In this document: piece by piece, positions 17,583 to 25,960 of the stretch
Layout: each line of letters opens with the position of its first letter
How positions within the stretch are numbered: the stretch's first letter is position 1
Assembly: GCF_028767025.1 (NCBI RefSeq)
Contig: NZ_JAJQXX010000003.1
Span: 210,788-274,787, forward strand
Length of the DNA: 64,000 nt
Direction: 5' to 3'
Source: Blautia sp. XA-2221
Lineage (GTDB): Bacteria; Bacillota; Clostridia; Lachnospirales; Lachnospiraceae
Made by a program: the position numbers and the translations under genes
Notes under the pieces: model-generated
Told to the model about the DNA's origin: nothing
Databases searched by the model: none
What the model saw: only the letters and a program-made list of their open reading frames with translations

Positions 17583-19715
17583 TCAGATATCAAGCTGCTT
17601 TTTCAGGCTGCGCAGTGTACGGCGGAAAACAGCATAAATGATAAGGGCGATCACCGCAGCTGTTTCCAGGCACATGGCAAAACCGAGAATTTCAGATTTT
17701 GTCAGGATCCCGTCATTGGCAAGCAAGATCATAAAATAAAGCAGTATCATCAGAGACATTCCACTGATCGCAGGAATTTTGAATACCGGACCTGCCTGTC
17801 TCTGGAGTTCTCTGCCAAGAAAGGCTGGAGAAGCGCCAAGGCGCATCAGATCTGAAAATACATAAGCATTGTTCAGGGCAATAGTCTGACAGCGGGTATA
17901 GGCAATGACCAGCGCTGCGGTGATGCAGATGATGGCAATAAACAAAAAAGTCATCATAAATACTCCGAAGGTTTTCAGCTGATCCTGAGTGTCCATAATA
18001 CGGAACTGAGGAATATAATTCCAGTACATCCGAAAGTCAGAACTGTTGAGGTTGGTACGATCCACCTGTCGTTCTTCCGGACTGACAGTATAGGTGGAAC
18101 CATAGTAATTATTTGTATAACCGTCGGTCATGAGATATTGAACAGGGTCATAATAGCTGTTGCTGAAATGCTGGTCATCATAGGAATTCACGATTTTGAC
18201 AAAGAGGTCCTGTGCAAAGGCGTAACTGTCTTTTCCTTCTGAGTTAAACCAGATCATAGATCCGGTCCATTCAGGTTCAAGACCCTGAGAAATTTTTTCG
18301 TAGTCCCGGTCATCCAGAACAGCGGTACCGTGGGCTGCCATATCTTCAAAATGTACAAAGCCTTTGCAGGAAACCTGAAGTTCTTCCCTGGTAGTCATGT
18401 TTGTAAAAAGTGTTGCATTTTCCACGGTATCGTAAGCAGTTTCTTCTTCGTTTGTAACTGCGTAGAAGAAGCCCGGATCCAGTGAAATGTTCTGCCCGGT
18501 AATCTGATTATAGGTGGATTCTGACAGGGCATGACATTCAGCGGCAATGTCAAAATGCTGATAGGAAAGAGTATTGTCCGGATTCAGAATCTGCATGTTA
18601 CCATCACGGGCAAGGGAAAGATAAGAGCACTGTACCCAGTCCTTGATCTGAAAATCATGTTTTTCTGCCAGTGAGTAAATCTCTTCTTCAGAAGGAAGCG
18701 ACTGATCGGAAGGCCAGAACCAGGAATAATCATAGGTACGGTTTTCGCAGACTCTGGAAAGTCCGGTATGAAGCATTGGCAGATAAAAGATTCCGAAACA
18801 ACCGGCTGCCACCAGTACAGTAGTAACAAGGAGACTATTTACTGTCTGTTTTCCCTGAAATTTCATCATGCTTCTGGCAATGATGTTTTTCCAGGGATTT
18901 TTGTGTCTGGATGTCCAGCCGTTGACAACTGTGTGAAGCATGACCATGTAAAGTCCTGCAAAAACAGGCGCGTACAAAAGATTCAGAAGAGGGGAGGGAT
19001 ATCTGTGAAATACATTCATATATACAGTGGGGGCGTTGTATCCTGCAAATGCGTCAGCCAGAATCAGGACAATGCCTGCAGGGCCACACCAGTGTCCAAG
19101 TTTTTTTACAGGTTCGTTCTGATGTTCCTCCTGGATCACATCCAGGATATTGGTACGTTTCATATAAAGAAAAGCAAGAACGCACGCACAGATCATCACC
19201 AAAACTGTGAAGCCTGCAGATACCCAGAGACACCGGAAATTTATGCTCAGAATCATTTCTTCTGAATTTACAATAAAAATCCGGAAGGCAGTCCACAGAA
19301 GAATCAGGAAGGGAAAACCAGCCAGAGTTCCCAGAACAGCGGAGCTGCCGCTTAACACCAGTACTTCACGGAAAAGCCCTGGCGCCAGTGTTTTTCTGGA
19401 AGCTCCCAGAGCCATGAGGATACCCAGCTGCCGTGACTTTTTACGGAAAAAAAGGCTGGCAGCATAGACAGTAAAGATAACACAGCCAAACAGGGCCATA
19501 ACAAAGATAGCGTACAACTGTTTCCGGCTGTCCCCTCCCGGTGGAAAAATATCCTGTACTGTGGGAGAAAACATCAGACCTGAATAAGCTGTCATCAGCA
19601 TTAGGGAAATAAAATTGCAGAACAGGTAAAGGGCGGCCTGCCTGTGATTGGTACGGCGAAGGCTGCTTTCCAGTTCCGCCATAGTTTTGATCGATCTTCT
19701 TTTTCTGTTATCCAT
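17583..19715 (-). CDS. BceB-like FtsX-type ABC permease
   Basis: 710 residues. Helix at about 25-48 and a cluster of helices to about 320, including the FtsX signature RQLGILMALGASRKT (about 92-106), then a large outside domain (about 320-590) and three C-terminal helices (about 595-705). One large extracellular domain placed late in the protein is the BceB/VraG layout of bacitracin/antimicrobial-peptide detoxification transporters. ATG at 19715 overlaps the ATPase stop by one base. Divergent LytTR/GHKL regulators suggest a peptide-responsive system rather than the usual BceRS. Confidence 0.88.
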   Translation of the reverse strand: MDNRKRRSIKTMAELESSLRRTNHRQAALYLFCNFISLMLMTAYSGLMFSPTVQDIFPPGGDSRKQLYAIFVMALFGCVIFTVYAASLFFRKKSRQLGILMALGASRKTLAPGLFREVLVLSGSSAVLGTLAGFPFLILLWTAFRIFIVNSEEMILSINFRCLWVSAGFTVLVMICACVLAFLYMKRTNILDVIQEEHQNEPVKKLGHWCGPAGIVLILADAFAGYNAPTVYMNVFHRYPSPLLNLLYAPVFAGLYMVMLHTVVNGWTSRHKNPWKNIIARSMMKFQGKQTVNSLLVTTVLVAAGCFGIFYLPMLHTGLSRVCENRTYDYSWFWPSDQSLPSEEEIYSLAEKHDFQIKDWVQCSYLSLARDGNMQILNPDNTLSYQHFDIAAECHALSESTYNQITGQNISLDPGFFYAVTNEEETAYDTVENATLFTNMTTREELQVSCKGFVHFEDMAAHGTAVLDDRDYEKISQGLEPEWTGSMIWFNSEGKDSYAFAQDLFVKIVNSYDDQHFSNSYYDPVQYLMTDGYTNNYYGSTYTVSPEERQVDRTNLNSSDFRMYWNYIPQFRIMDTQDQLKTFGVFMMTFLFIAIICITAALVIAYTRCQTIALNNAYVFSDLMRLGASPAFLGRELQRQAGPVFKIPAISGMSLMILLYFMILLANDGILTKSEILGFAMCLETAAVIALIIYAVFRRTLRSLKKQLDI

Positions 19716-20461
19716 TACATATCACCACTCATTTCTTTGATCGCATTTAACAGTGTGTCATGAAAAGCGTTTCTTGTCTGAATATTTTTTTCAAGCTGAC
19801 GGTAGATATTTCCGTCTTTCAGCAGAATCACCCGGTCACAGAAGGAAGCGGAAAAGCTGTCGTGTGTGACCATAAAAATGGTAGCGTCCAGATTCTGTCT
19901 TGCATTTTCAAAAGATTCAATAACGATCCTGCTTGATCTGCTGTCCAGATTTCCTGTGGGTTCGTCAGCGAGAAGCATCAGAGGATGGTTAATAAGACTT
20001 CTTGCAACTGCGGTTCTCTGACGCTCCCCGCCTGAAATTTCTGCCGGATATTTATTTCGTATATGGCTGATTCCAAAAAGCTCCATAAGCTGATCTGCGT
20101 AGCGTTCCCCTTCTTTGTCTACATTCTGTCGAATGATTCTGGGTACCAGAATGTTTTCACGGACAGAAAGACCGTCAAGAAGCATAAAATCCTGAAAAAC
20201 AAAACCAAGCTTTTCGTTGCGGACAGATGCAAGATGCTCCGGAGTCAGAGAACTTAATTCCTGTCCACCCAGGGTGATTTGGCCTTTTTCAAAGGGAACA
20301 TAACAGGAGATACAGTTGAGAAGAGTGCTTTTTCCTGAACCGGAAGGTCCCATTACAGCTATAAATTCGCCCTTGGCAACAGAAAAGCTGATTCCTTTCA
20401 GTACGGTGTAGGTACGGTTGCCGGTAGTATAGGACTTTTCGAGATTTTTTACAGATAACAT
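19715..20461 (-). CDS. ABC transporter ATP-binding protein (BceA-like)
   Basis: 248 residues with Walker A GPSGSGKST (38-46), Q-loop FVFQDFMLLDGL, signature ISGGERQRTAVARSL and Walker B LLADEPTGNLDSRSS. Pairs with the permease that starts at its stop codon. SD AAAGGAGG precedes the start. Its promoter must lie in the 274-bp divergent region that carries LytTR-like repeats, so transcription is probably under the control of the adjacent regulator. Confidence 0.93.
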   Translation of the reverse strand: MLSVKNLEKSYTTGNRTYTVLKGISFSVAKGEFIAVMGPSGSGKSTLLNCISCYVPFEKGQITLGGQELSSLTPEHLASVRNEKLGFVFQDFMLLDGLSVRENILVPRIIRQNVDKEGERYADQLMELFGISHIRNKYPAEISGGERQRTAVARSLINHPLMLLADEPTGNLDSRSSRIVIESFENARQNLDATIFMVTHDSFSASFCDRVILLKDGNIYRQLEKNIQTRNAFHDTLLNAIKEMSGDM

Positions 20462-20562
20462 AAAATTCCTCCTTTTACTGCGTCTTATGCAAAAAAAATA
20501 TATGGATGTTCTTCTGTTGTGCTTTTACCATATCACAGAAAAAAGCAGAAAGAATCCAGGCT

Positions 20563-20642
20563 GTAAAGTTTGACGCTTGTCCGGTAAAGTTTTGCAGCCC
20601 TTTTCGGAAAATGTAAAAAATGGAAGGATTTTTGTAAAGTTT
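20563..20642. promoter_or_regulatory. LytTR-box-like direct repeats in divergent promoter region
   Basis: GTAAAGTTT occurs at 20563, 20584 and 20634, with a weaker copy GTAAAAAAT at 20613. They form two pairs each spaced 21 bp (9-bp repeat plus 12-bp gap), the arrangement known for AgrA/LytTR regulators, and the core AAAGTTTGG fits the published LytTR consensus. A TATGAT -10 at 20670-20675 serves the + strand. Confidence 0.6.
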
Positions 20643-20735
20643 GGTGTGTGACGGGAACTGTGATTGTGGTATGATAAAAGAAATCTGAAGCAGAGAACAT
20701 CAGTAAAAGCTGTAAGTGTATCAGGAGGAGATATT

Positions 20736-21452
20736 ATGCTGAGGATCGCTGTGTGTGATGATGAACAGGAGGCCAGAGATCAGCTGCGGTTTCAAGTTGA
20801 AAAATCCATATATGAAACAGATGAGGAAATCGTATATGAGTTTTGTTCAGGAGAAACGGCGGTTAGATGGCTGAAAAAGCATCCGGGAGAGATTGATCTT
20901 CTTTTTTTGGATGTGGAAATGAAAGAAATGACAGGCATGGAAGCTGCGGAAAAGATAAGGGAGTATGACAGAAATATTCTTCTTGTATTTGTGACAGGAT
21001 ATTCCGAGTATGTATTTGACGGATATCGGACAGGAGCATTGGATTATGTGATGAAACCTGCCGGGGAAGATCGGATCAGGCAGATTCTTTCAAGAGCCAG
21101 AGAAGCTCTTTACAGCAGACGGGAAAAGGATTTTGTGTTTCATAATCAGGAGGGAACCTTTCGAATGGCTCTGGATCGGATTCTGTATTTTTACAGTGAC
21201 AGAAGACAGGTGTGCCTGGTAACGGAAAACAGAGAATATGCTTTTTACGGAAAACTTTCTGAGGTGCAGACTCAGGTGGACAGCCGGTTTGTGCGTATCC
21301 ACCAGCGATATCTGGTAAATGGCGATCATGTGGAGTATATTGGTCATGATGAAATTCTTACAGGCGGAAAAAATCTTCCGGTAAGTCGTGGAATGAAAGA
21401 TGAGGCTTTGAAAAGACTTGCGGAGCTTATGCTGAAGGGAGCAGGTTTATGA
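20736..21452 (+). CDS. LytTR-family response regulator
   Basis: 238 residues: receiver domain (1-120) with D8/D9 and phosphoacceptor Asp59 in LLFLDVEMKEMTG, then a LytTR DNA-binding domain (about 135-235; FVRIHQRYLVN, LPVSRGMKDEALKRL). Start at 20736 follows CAGGAGGAG; the longer frame from 20664 has no SD. The last codons overlap the kinase gene by 4 nt. LytTR regulators commonly control peptide-related genes; here the divergent ABC transporter, with matching boxes between, is the likely target. Confidence 0.92.
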   Translation: MLRIAVCDDEQEARDQLRFQVEKSIYETDEEIVYEFCSGETAVRWLKKHPGEIDLLFLDVEMKEMTGMEAAEKIREYDRNILLVFVTGYSEYVFDGYRTGALDYVMKPAGEDRIRQILSRAREALYSRREKDFVFHNQEGTFRMALDRILYFYSDRRQVCLVTENREYAFYGKLSEVQTQVDSRFVRIHQRYLVNGDHVEYIGHDEILTGGKNLPVSRGMKDEALKRLAELMLKGAGL

Positions 21453-22741
21453 GAGAAAATGTGGAGTTATTGCTTGTGACTATTGTCTGGCTTTCGATTA
21501 TGGGCATATGTCTGTTTCTGGCAGTGGGACGCCTTTTGAAGTTGAAATCCGGAAGAATATACAGACTGATTCTTGTAACAGCCTGCGGATTTTTAGGAGG
21601 AATGGTGATTTATCTGGCAGACTGGGGAAATATTGTTCCCACGTTTGCGTTTTTTATGACAGCTGTTATGATCTGCTGCGAGGGAAGCATCATAAAAAGG
21701 CTGACAGTAGGGCTGATGATAGCCAGCACGGTATTTTCCTTTAATGCGCTGGTAGATAACTGGTCATTGCTTTATCAGATGTACCAGCTTGTGGTAAAGA
21801 TATTATTTTGTACAGGATTGTGGCTTCTGGTCTGGAAGTTCGGACCAGACAGAGAGTTTGAACTGTCGCCGTCCATGTGGAAACTTCTTTTTATACTGAC
21901 GCTTCCTCCTATGGGAATTGTATTCAGTCTGGTTCTGTTAAGCGATTATGATACAACAAGAATCTCTGCCCAGTATCTGATCCTTCTGCTTTTATCTCTT
22001 TCGGCTTTTGCAGGACTTTTGTGGACCATGGTGGTTCTGGCCAGACAGCAGAAGCTGGAAGCGGAAGCTCTTCTGGCAGAGCAGAACAGACAGTATTATG
22101 AAGCTATGGAGAATCAGCATTTTGAGATCAGGCGATTAAAGCATGATATGACAAATCATCTCCAGACAGCTCTGGCTCTTCCGAACGATCAGAGAGAAGG
22201 ATATCTCAGGGAACTGCTGGAGCACACAAGGACTTCCCATACACTGAAATACTGCGGGGATACCACTTTAAATATTATTCTCAGCTCCAAGGCTGCTCTG
22301 ATGGAACAGAATCATATTAAATTTCATGTTTCAGCAGATATTCCAGAACCTCTGACTATGGAGAAAACAGATATCAGCGCTGTTTTTGGAAATGCGCTGG
22401 ACAATGCTCTGGAGGCAGTCAAAAATCTGCCGGAAGATCAACGGAGAGTTTCCCTGGAAGCAAAACAGGGAAAGGGAATCCTGGTAGTCAGTGTACGAAA
22501 TCCGGGCAGCCTTCCCGGAGCAGGAAACGCAGACAGGAAAGATTACCGTAAGAAAAATAAGGGGATTTTATCTTCCCTGCCCAATACAACAAAAAACGAT
22601 ACAAACAATCACGGATTGGGCCTGCCAAGCATTCAGGCCACTCTGGAAAAGTATGATGGAATGTTGGAACTGAGGCAGGAAGAAGATGAAGTATGTCTTC
22701 TGTTCTGCTGTTATACAGCAAATAAAAAGAAGTGTCAGTAA
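21449..22741 (+). CDS. GHKL sensor histidine kinase (AgrC/HPK10-like)
   Basis: 430 residues. Six or so membrane helices fill residues 5-205, with no large outside domain, followed by the HPK10-type phosphoacceptor box RRLKHDMTNHLQ (His232) and a GHKL ATPase (NALDNALEAVKNL and GLGLPSIQATLEKY). This is the layout of AgrC-type peptide-sensing kinases. No AgrB/AgrD-like gene is next to it, so the signal is unknown and could be an antimicrobial peptide handled by the divergent transporter. Translationally coupled to the regulator (ATGA overlap). Confidence 0.92.
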   Translation: MRENVELLLVTIVWLSIMGICLFLAVGRLLKLKSGRIYRLILVTACGFLGGMVIYLADWGNIVPTFAFFMTAVMICCEGSIIKRLTVGLMIASTVFSFNALVDNWSLLYQMYQLVVKILFCTGLWLLVWKFGPDREFELSPSMWKLLFILTLPPMGIVFSLVLLSDYDTTRISAQYLILLLLSLSAFAGLLWTMVVLARQQKLEAEALLAEQNRQYYEAMENQHFEIRRLKHDMTNHLQTALALPNDQREGYLRELLEHTRTSHTLKYCGDTTLNIILSSKAALMEQNHIKFHVSADIPEPLTMEKTDISAVFGNALDNALEAVKNLPEDQRRVSLEAKQGKGILVVSVRNPGSLPGAGNADRKDYRKKNKGILSSLPNTTKNDTNNHGLGLPSIQATLEKYDGMLELRQEEDEVCLLFCCYTANKKKCQ

Positions 22742-22747
22742 GAGTTA

Positions 22748-22776
22748 TTGAGTTTCCTGTTGTTATCCTGTATACT
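22748..22776 (+). promoter_or_regulatory. promoter of GreA-family gene
   Basis: TTGAGT (22748-22753), 17 bp, TATACT (22771-22776). Confidence 0.5.
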
Positions 22777-22815
22777 TTATAATCACACTATATAATGAAT
22801 CAGGGAGAGAAAAAT

Positions 22816-23316
22816 ATGCGTGAAAAGCTGACAAAACGTGATGTGGAAAAAATAGAGCAGGAGATCGAACACCGGAAGCTGGTGGTGCGCAAAGAGGCGA
22901 TTGAAGCAGTAAAGGAAGCCAGAGCTCAGGGGGATCTCAGTGAAAACTTTGAATATTATGCGGCAAAGCGCCACAAAAACCAGAATGAAAGCCGTATCAG
23001 ATATCTGGAGAGAATGCTGAAAACAGCGGATATTGTTACAGATACTTCCAGAGAAGATGAAGTTGGTATGGACGATATTGTAGAAGTGGAATTTGAAGAA
23101 GATGGGGAAATTGAGAAATATAAGCTTGTAACTTCTATCAGAGGAAACTCCATGGAAAACAGAGTGAGCATCGAATCACCCATTGGACGGGCTCTGAAGG
23201 GTCACAAGGTCGGGGACAGGGTTCAGGTGCAGGTCAATGAAAATATGAGTTATTATCTGAAAATACGTTCTATTGACAAAACAGGCAATGAGGAGGAAAA
23301 CATCAGAGGCTTCTGA
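22816..23316 (+). CDS. GreA/GreB-family transcription elongation factor
   Basis: 166 residues. N-terminal coiled coil with the acidic tip GDLSENFEYYAAK, which in GreA reaches the RNA polymerase active site and stimulates cleavage of backtracked RNA, then a C-terminal FKBP-like domain (SIESPIGRALKGHKVGDRVQV). Start 22816 is chosen because CAGGGAGAG precedes it; an in-frame ATG at 22795 contains that SD. It may be the main GreA or a paralogue; one window cannot tell, so no symbol is given. It stands alone with its own promoter. Confidence 0.9.
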   Translation: MREKLTKRDVEKIEQEIEHRKLVVRKEAIEAVKEARAQGDLSENFEYYAAKRHKNQNESRIRYLERMLKTADIVTDTSREDEVGMDDIVEVEFEEDGEIEKYKLVTSIRGNSMENRVSIESPIGRALKGHKVGDRVQVQVNENMSYYLKIRSIDKTGNEEENIRGF

Positions 23317-23320
23317 GAAT

Positions 23321-23359
23321 TTTACATAAATTTAACATTACACTGGGGACAACTTTACA
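23321..23359 (+). promoter_or_regulatory. Pho-box-like repeats upstream of Na/phosphate symporter
   Basis: TTTACA (23321), TTAACA (23332) and TTTACA (23354) fall on an 11-bp grid, with the 23343 position degenerate. PhoP boxes in Firmicutes are tandem TTWACA-like hexamers at this spacing. The site starts right after the GreA-family stop and precedes the symporter by 50 bp. Confidence 0.55.
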
Positions 23360-23409
23360 ATTATTCCTTAAAATGAAAATATATTAAAATTTCGTAAAGG
23401 AGAAATACA

Positions 23410-25179
23410 ATGGATTTTTTTAGTATACTGACGATGCTGGGCGGTCTTGCGCTGTTCCTGTATGGTATGCAGGTTATGGGCGATGGTCTTGCAAAGATTT
23501 CAGGAGGAAAACTGGAGAAAATTCTTGAAAATCTTACATCCAGCAAATTAAGAGCAGTGCTTCTGGGACTGGGCGTTACAGCTGTGATTCAGTCTTCCTC
23601 TGCCACAACTGTTATGGTTGTTGGTTTTGTAAACTCTGGTATTATGAAGCTGACACAGGCTGTTGGCATTATCATGGGTGCCAATATCGGTACTACAGTA
23701 ACTGCCTGGATTTTAAGTCTTGCGGGTATTGAGAGCAATAATTTCTTTATGAGCCTTCTGAAGCCAAGTTCCTTTGCTCCGATTCTGGCGCTGATCGGAA
23801 TTGTGCTTCTGATGTTTACAAAAAATTCCCGTAAAAAAGACATCGGTGCTATTCTGGTTGGTTTTGCAGTGCTGATGTTTGGTATGGATACTATGAGCGC
23901 TGCTGTTAAGCCGCTTGCAGATGTTCCTGAGTTTACCAACCTTCTTCTTGCATTTTCCAATCCGATAGCAGGTGTGCTGGCAGGTACGGTTCTTACAGCG
24001 ATCATCCAGTCTTCCTCTGCCTCTGTGGGTATCCTTCAGGCACTTTGTGTTACCGGAGCTGTTCCCTACAGTGCGGCTTTCCCGATTATCATGGGACAGA
24101 ATATCGGTACCTGTGTGACTGCGCTTCTGTCCGCTATCGGCGCAAATAAAAATGCAAAACGTGCAGCTATGATCCATTTGTATTTCAACGTTGTGGGTAC
24201 CGTGATTTTCCTTGGAGCATTTTATGCGCTGAATGCCGCTATCCAGTTCCCGTTCATGGACTCTATGGCAACACCGGCAGCGATTGCAGTAACACACAGT
24301 GTATTTAATGTAACTGCAACCTTACTGCTTCTTCCGTTCTCTAATCTTCTTGTGAAACTTGCATGCATGACAATCCGTGATTCTGCGGAGGATGTTGAGG
24401 CGGCAAAAGAAGACCAGGAGTTCCTTATTCTGGAATCCCGTTTTCTGGAAAAACCTGCATTTGCAGTAGAGCAGGGAAGAACAGCAGCGAGACGTATGGC
24501 TGAAGATTCCTGGAAAGCGTTGAAGGCTTCCTTTGAGGTTCTTCATGATTACAGTGAGGAAAAGGCTCAGAAGATTATAAAGATGGAAGGTAAGGTAGAC
24601 CGGTACGAGGATGAGCTGGGTACCTATCTTGTTCAGCTGAATAACAAAGACCTTTCCGAGAGAGACAGCCACAGCGTTTCCATGATGCTTCACTGCATCG
24701 GTGATTTCGAGCGTATTTCTGACCATGCAGTAAATATCAAGGAATCAGCAGACGAGCTTCATGCAAAAGGTTTAAGCTTTTCTGTTTACGCAAAGGCAGA
24801 ACTCAGAGTGCTGACCGCTGCAGTCACCAAAATTGTAGAAACAGCATTTTCTGTATTTGATGAACAGGATATTTCAAAGGCTTCAGAGATTGAGGCTCTT
24901 GAGGAGCTGATCGATGAGCTGACAAAAGAAATGAAACGTCGTCATATCAATCGTCTCCGCTCCGGCGAGTGTACCATTGAAATGGGCTTTATTCTTTCTG
25001 ACCTGATCACCAGTATGGAGAGAATTGCAGACCACTGTTCCAATATTGGCGTCTGCGTAACCCAGGTACGTGAGAACCTTTACGATACACACAGACATCT
25101 GAATGCAATGAAAAACGATCAGGACGATGAATTTAATAAATGTCTGGAAGAAGTTCGCAAGGAATATCTGCTTCCGTAA
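23410..25179 (+). CDS. Na+/phosphate cotransporter (NptA/PNaS family) with PhoU-like tail
   Basis: 589 residues. The membrane half (about 1-315) has the two inverted-repeat signatures of PNaS symporters, VIQSSSATTVMVVGFVNSG and IIQSSSASVGILQALCVTG. The C-terminal half (about 350-585) is helical and PhoU-like (MMLHCIGDFERISDHAVNIKE and SMERIADHCSNIG). Such proteins import inorganic phosphate with sodium; the PhoU-like part may gate transport or signal. A PhoPR-like system follows after a terminator and Pho-box-like repeats precede, so phosphate regulation is likely. SD is AAAGGAG. Confidence 0.93.
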   Translation: MDFFSILTMLGGLALFLYGMQVMGDGLAKISGGKLEKILENLTSSKLRAVLLGLGVTAVIQSSSATTVMVVGFVNSGIMKLTQAVGIIMGANIGTTVTAWILSLAGIESNNFFMSLLKPSSFAPILALIGIVLLMFTKNSRKKDIGAILVGFAVLMFGMDTMSAAVKPLADVPEFTNLLLAFSNPIAGVLAGTVLTAIIQSSSASVGILQALCVTGAVPYSAAFPIIMGQNIGTCVTALLSAIGANKNAKRAAMIHLYFNVVGTVIFLGAFYALNAAIQFPFMDSMATPAAIAVTHSVFNVTATLLLLPFSNLLVKLACMTIRDSAEDVEAAKEDQEFLILESRFLEKPAFAVEQGRTAARRMAEDSWKALKASFEVLHDYSEEKAQKIIKMEGKVDRYEDELGTYLVQLNNKDLSERDSHSVSMMLHCIGDFERISDHAVNIKESADELHAKGLSFSVYAKAELRVLTAAVTKIVETAFSVFDEQDISKASEIEALEELIDELTKEMKRRHINRLRSGECTIEMGFILSDLITSMERIADHCSNIGVCVTQVRENLYDTHRHLNAMKNDQDDEFNKCLEEVRKEYLLP

Positions 25180-25212
25180 GCGCCAGTAAAAACTGAACGC
25201 AGATCATATAAG

Positions 25213-25255
25213 GCTGTTGTGGGAATTTTCGGAGTAAAATTCCTCAGCAGCTTTT
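25213..25255 (+). terminator. hairpin plus TTTT after the symporter
   Basis: GCTGTTGTGGGAATTTT pairs with AAAATTCCTCAGCAGC (few mismatches) around loop CGGAGT, followed by TTTT at 25252-25255. It separates the symporter from the two-component genes, possibly only partly. Confidence 0.7.
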
Positions 25256-25290
25256 ATGGCATATATGAAGAGAAGATAGGAGGAAAGTTC

Positions 25291-25959
25291 ATGATCTACT
25301 GTGTAGAAGATGAAAAAAATATCCGGGAACTTCTTGTATATACCCTGGAAACAACCGGATTTACGGCAAAAGGGCTGGCAGATGGGAAAGAGCTTTGCGC
25401 AGCTATAAAAAAAGAACTTCCGTCCCTGATCCTTCTGGATATCATGCTTCCGGGTGAGGACGGATACAGTATCCTGACCAGACTAAAATCCGCCCCTGAT
25501 ACAAAAAACATTCCAGTGATCATGGTTACAGCCAAGGATGCGGAGTTTGATAAGGTACGGGGGCTGGAAGCAGGAGCGGACGATTATATTACAAAGCCTT
25601 TCGGCATGATGGAGTTTGTGGCAAGAGTAAAAGCAGTGCTTCGCCGGTGCAGCCGGACAGAGGAAAACAGAGAACTTCACTGCGGAGCGCTGAGAATATC
25701 GGTGGGACGCCATGAAGTACATCTTGGAGATCAGAAGGTGGAGCTTACCAGGAAAGAATTTGAGCTTTTGCAGTATCTGATAGAGAACAAAGGTCTGGTT
25801 ATGAGCAGAAATCAGATTCTCTGCCATGTGTGGGGATATGATTTTGACGGAGAAACAAGAACTGTGGACGTACATGTGAGAACCCTTCGCCAGAAGCTGG
25901 GAGAAGCGGGAAATATGGTGGAAACCATACGGGGAGTAGGATACCGGATCGGAGAATAA
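25291..25959 (+). CDS. PhoB/PhoP-like response regulator
   Basis: 222 residues: receiver domain with E6/D7 and phosphoacceptor Asp50 in LILLDIMLPGEDG, Lys in DDYITKPFGMMEF, and an OmpR-type winged helix ending TIRGVGYRIG. Start 25291 follows GATAGGAGG; the frame from 25219 lacks an SD. Followed one base later by its kinase. Position behind a phosphate symporter and the presence of Pho-box-like repeats suggest the phosphate-starvation regulator. Confidence 0.92.
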   Translation: MIYCVEDEKNIRELLVYTLETTGFTAKGLADGKELCAAIKKELPSLILLDIMLPGEDGYSILTRLKSAPDTKNIPVIMVTAKDAEFDKVRGLEAGADDYITKPFGMMEFVARVKAVLRRCSRTEENRELHCGALRISVGRHEVHLGDQKVELTRKEFELLQYLIENKGLVMSRNQILCHVWGYDFDGETRTVDVHVRTLRQKLGEAGNMVETIRGVGYRIGE

Positions 25960-25960
25960 A

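Noticed and set aside
21449..22741. Complete agr quorum-sensing locus
   Set aside because: Kinase and regulator are AgrCA-like, but no AgrB or AgrD-like reading frame is adjacent.
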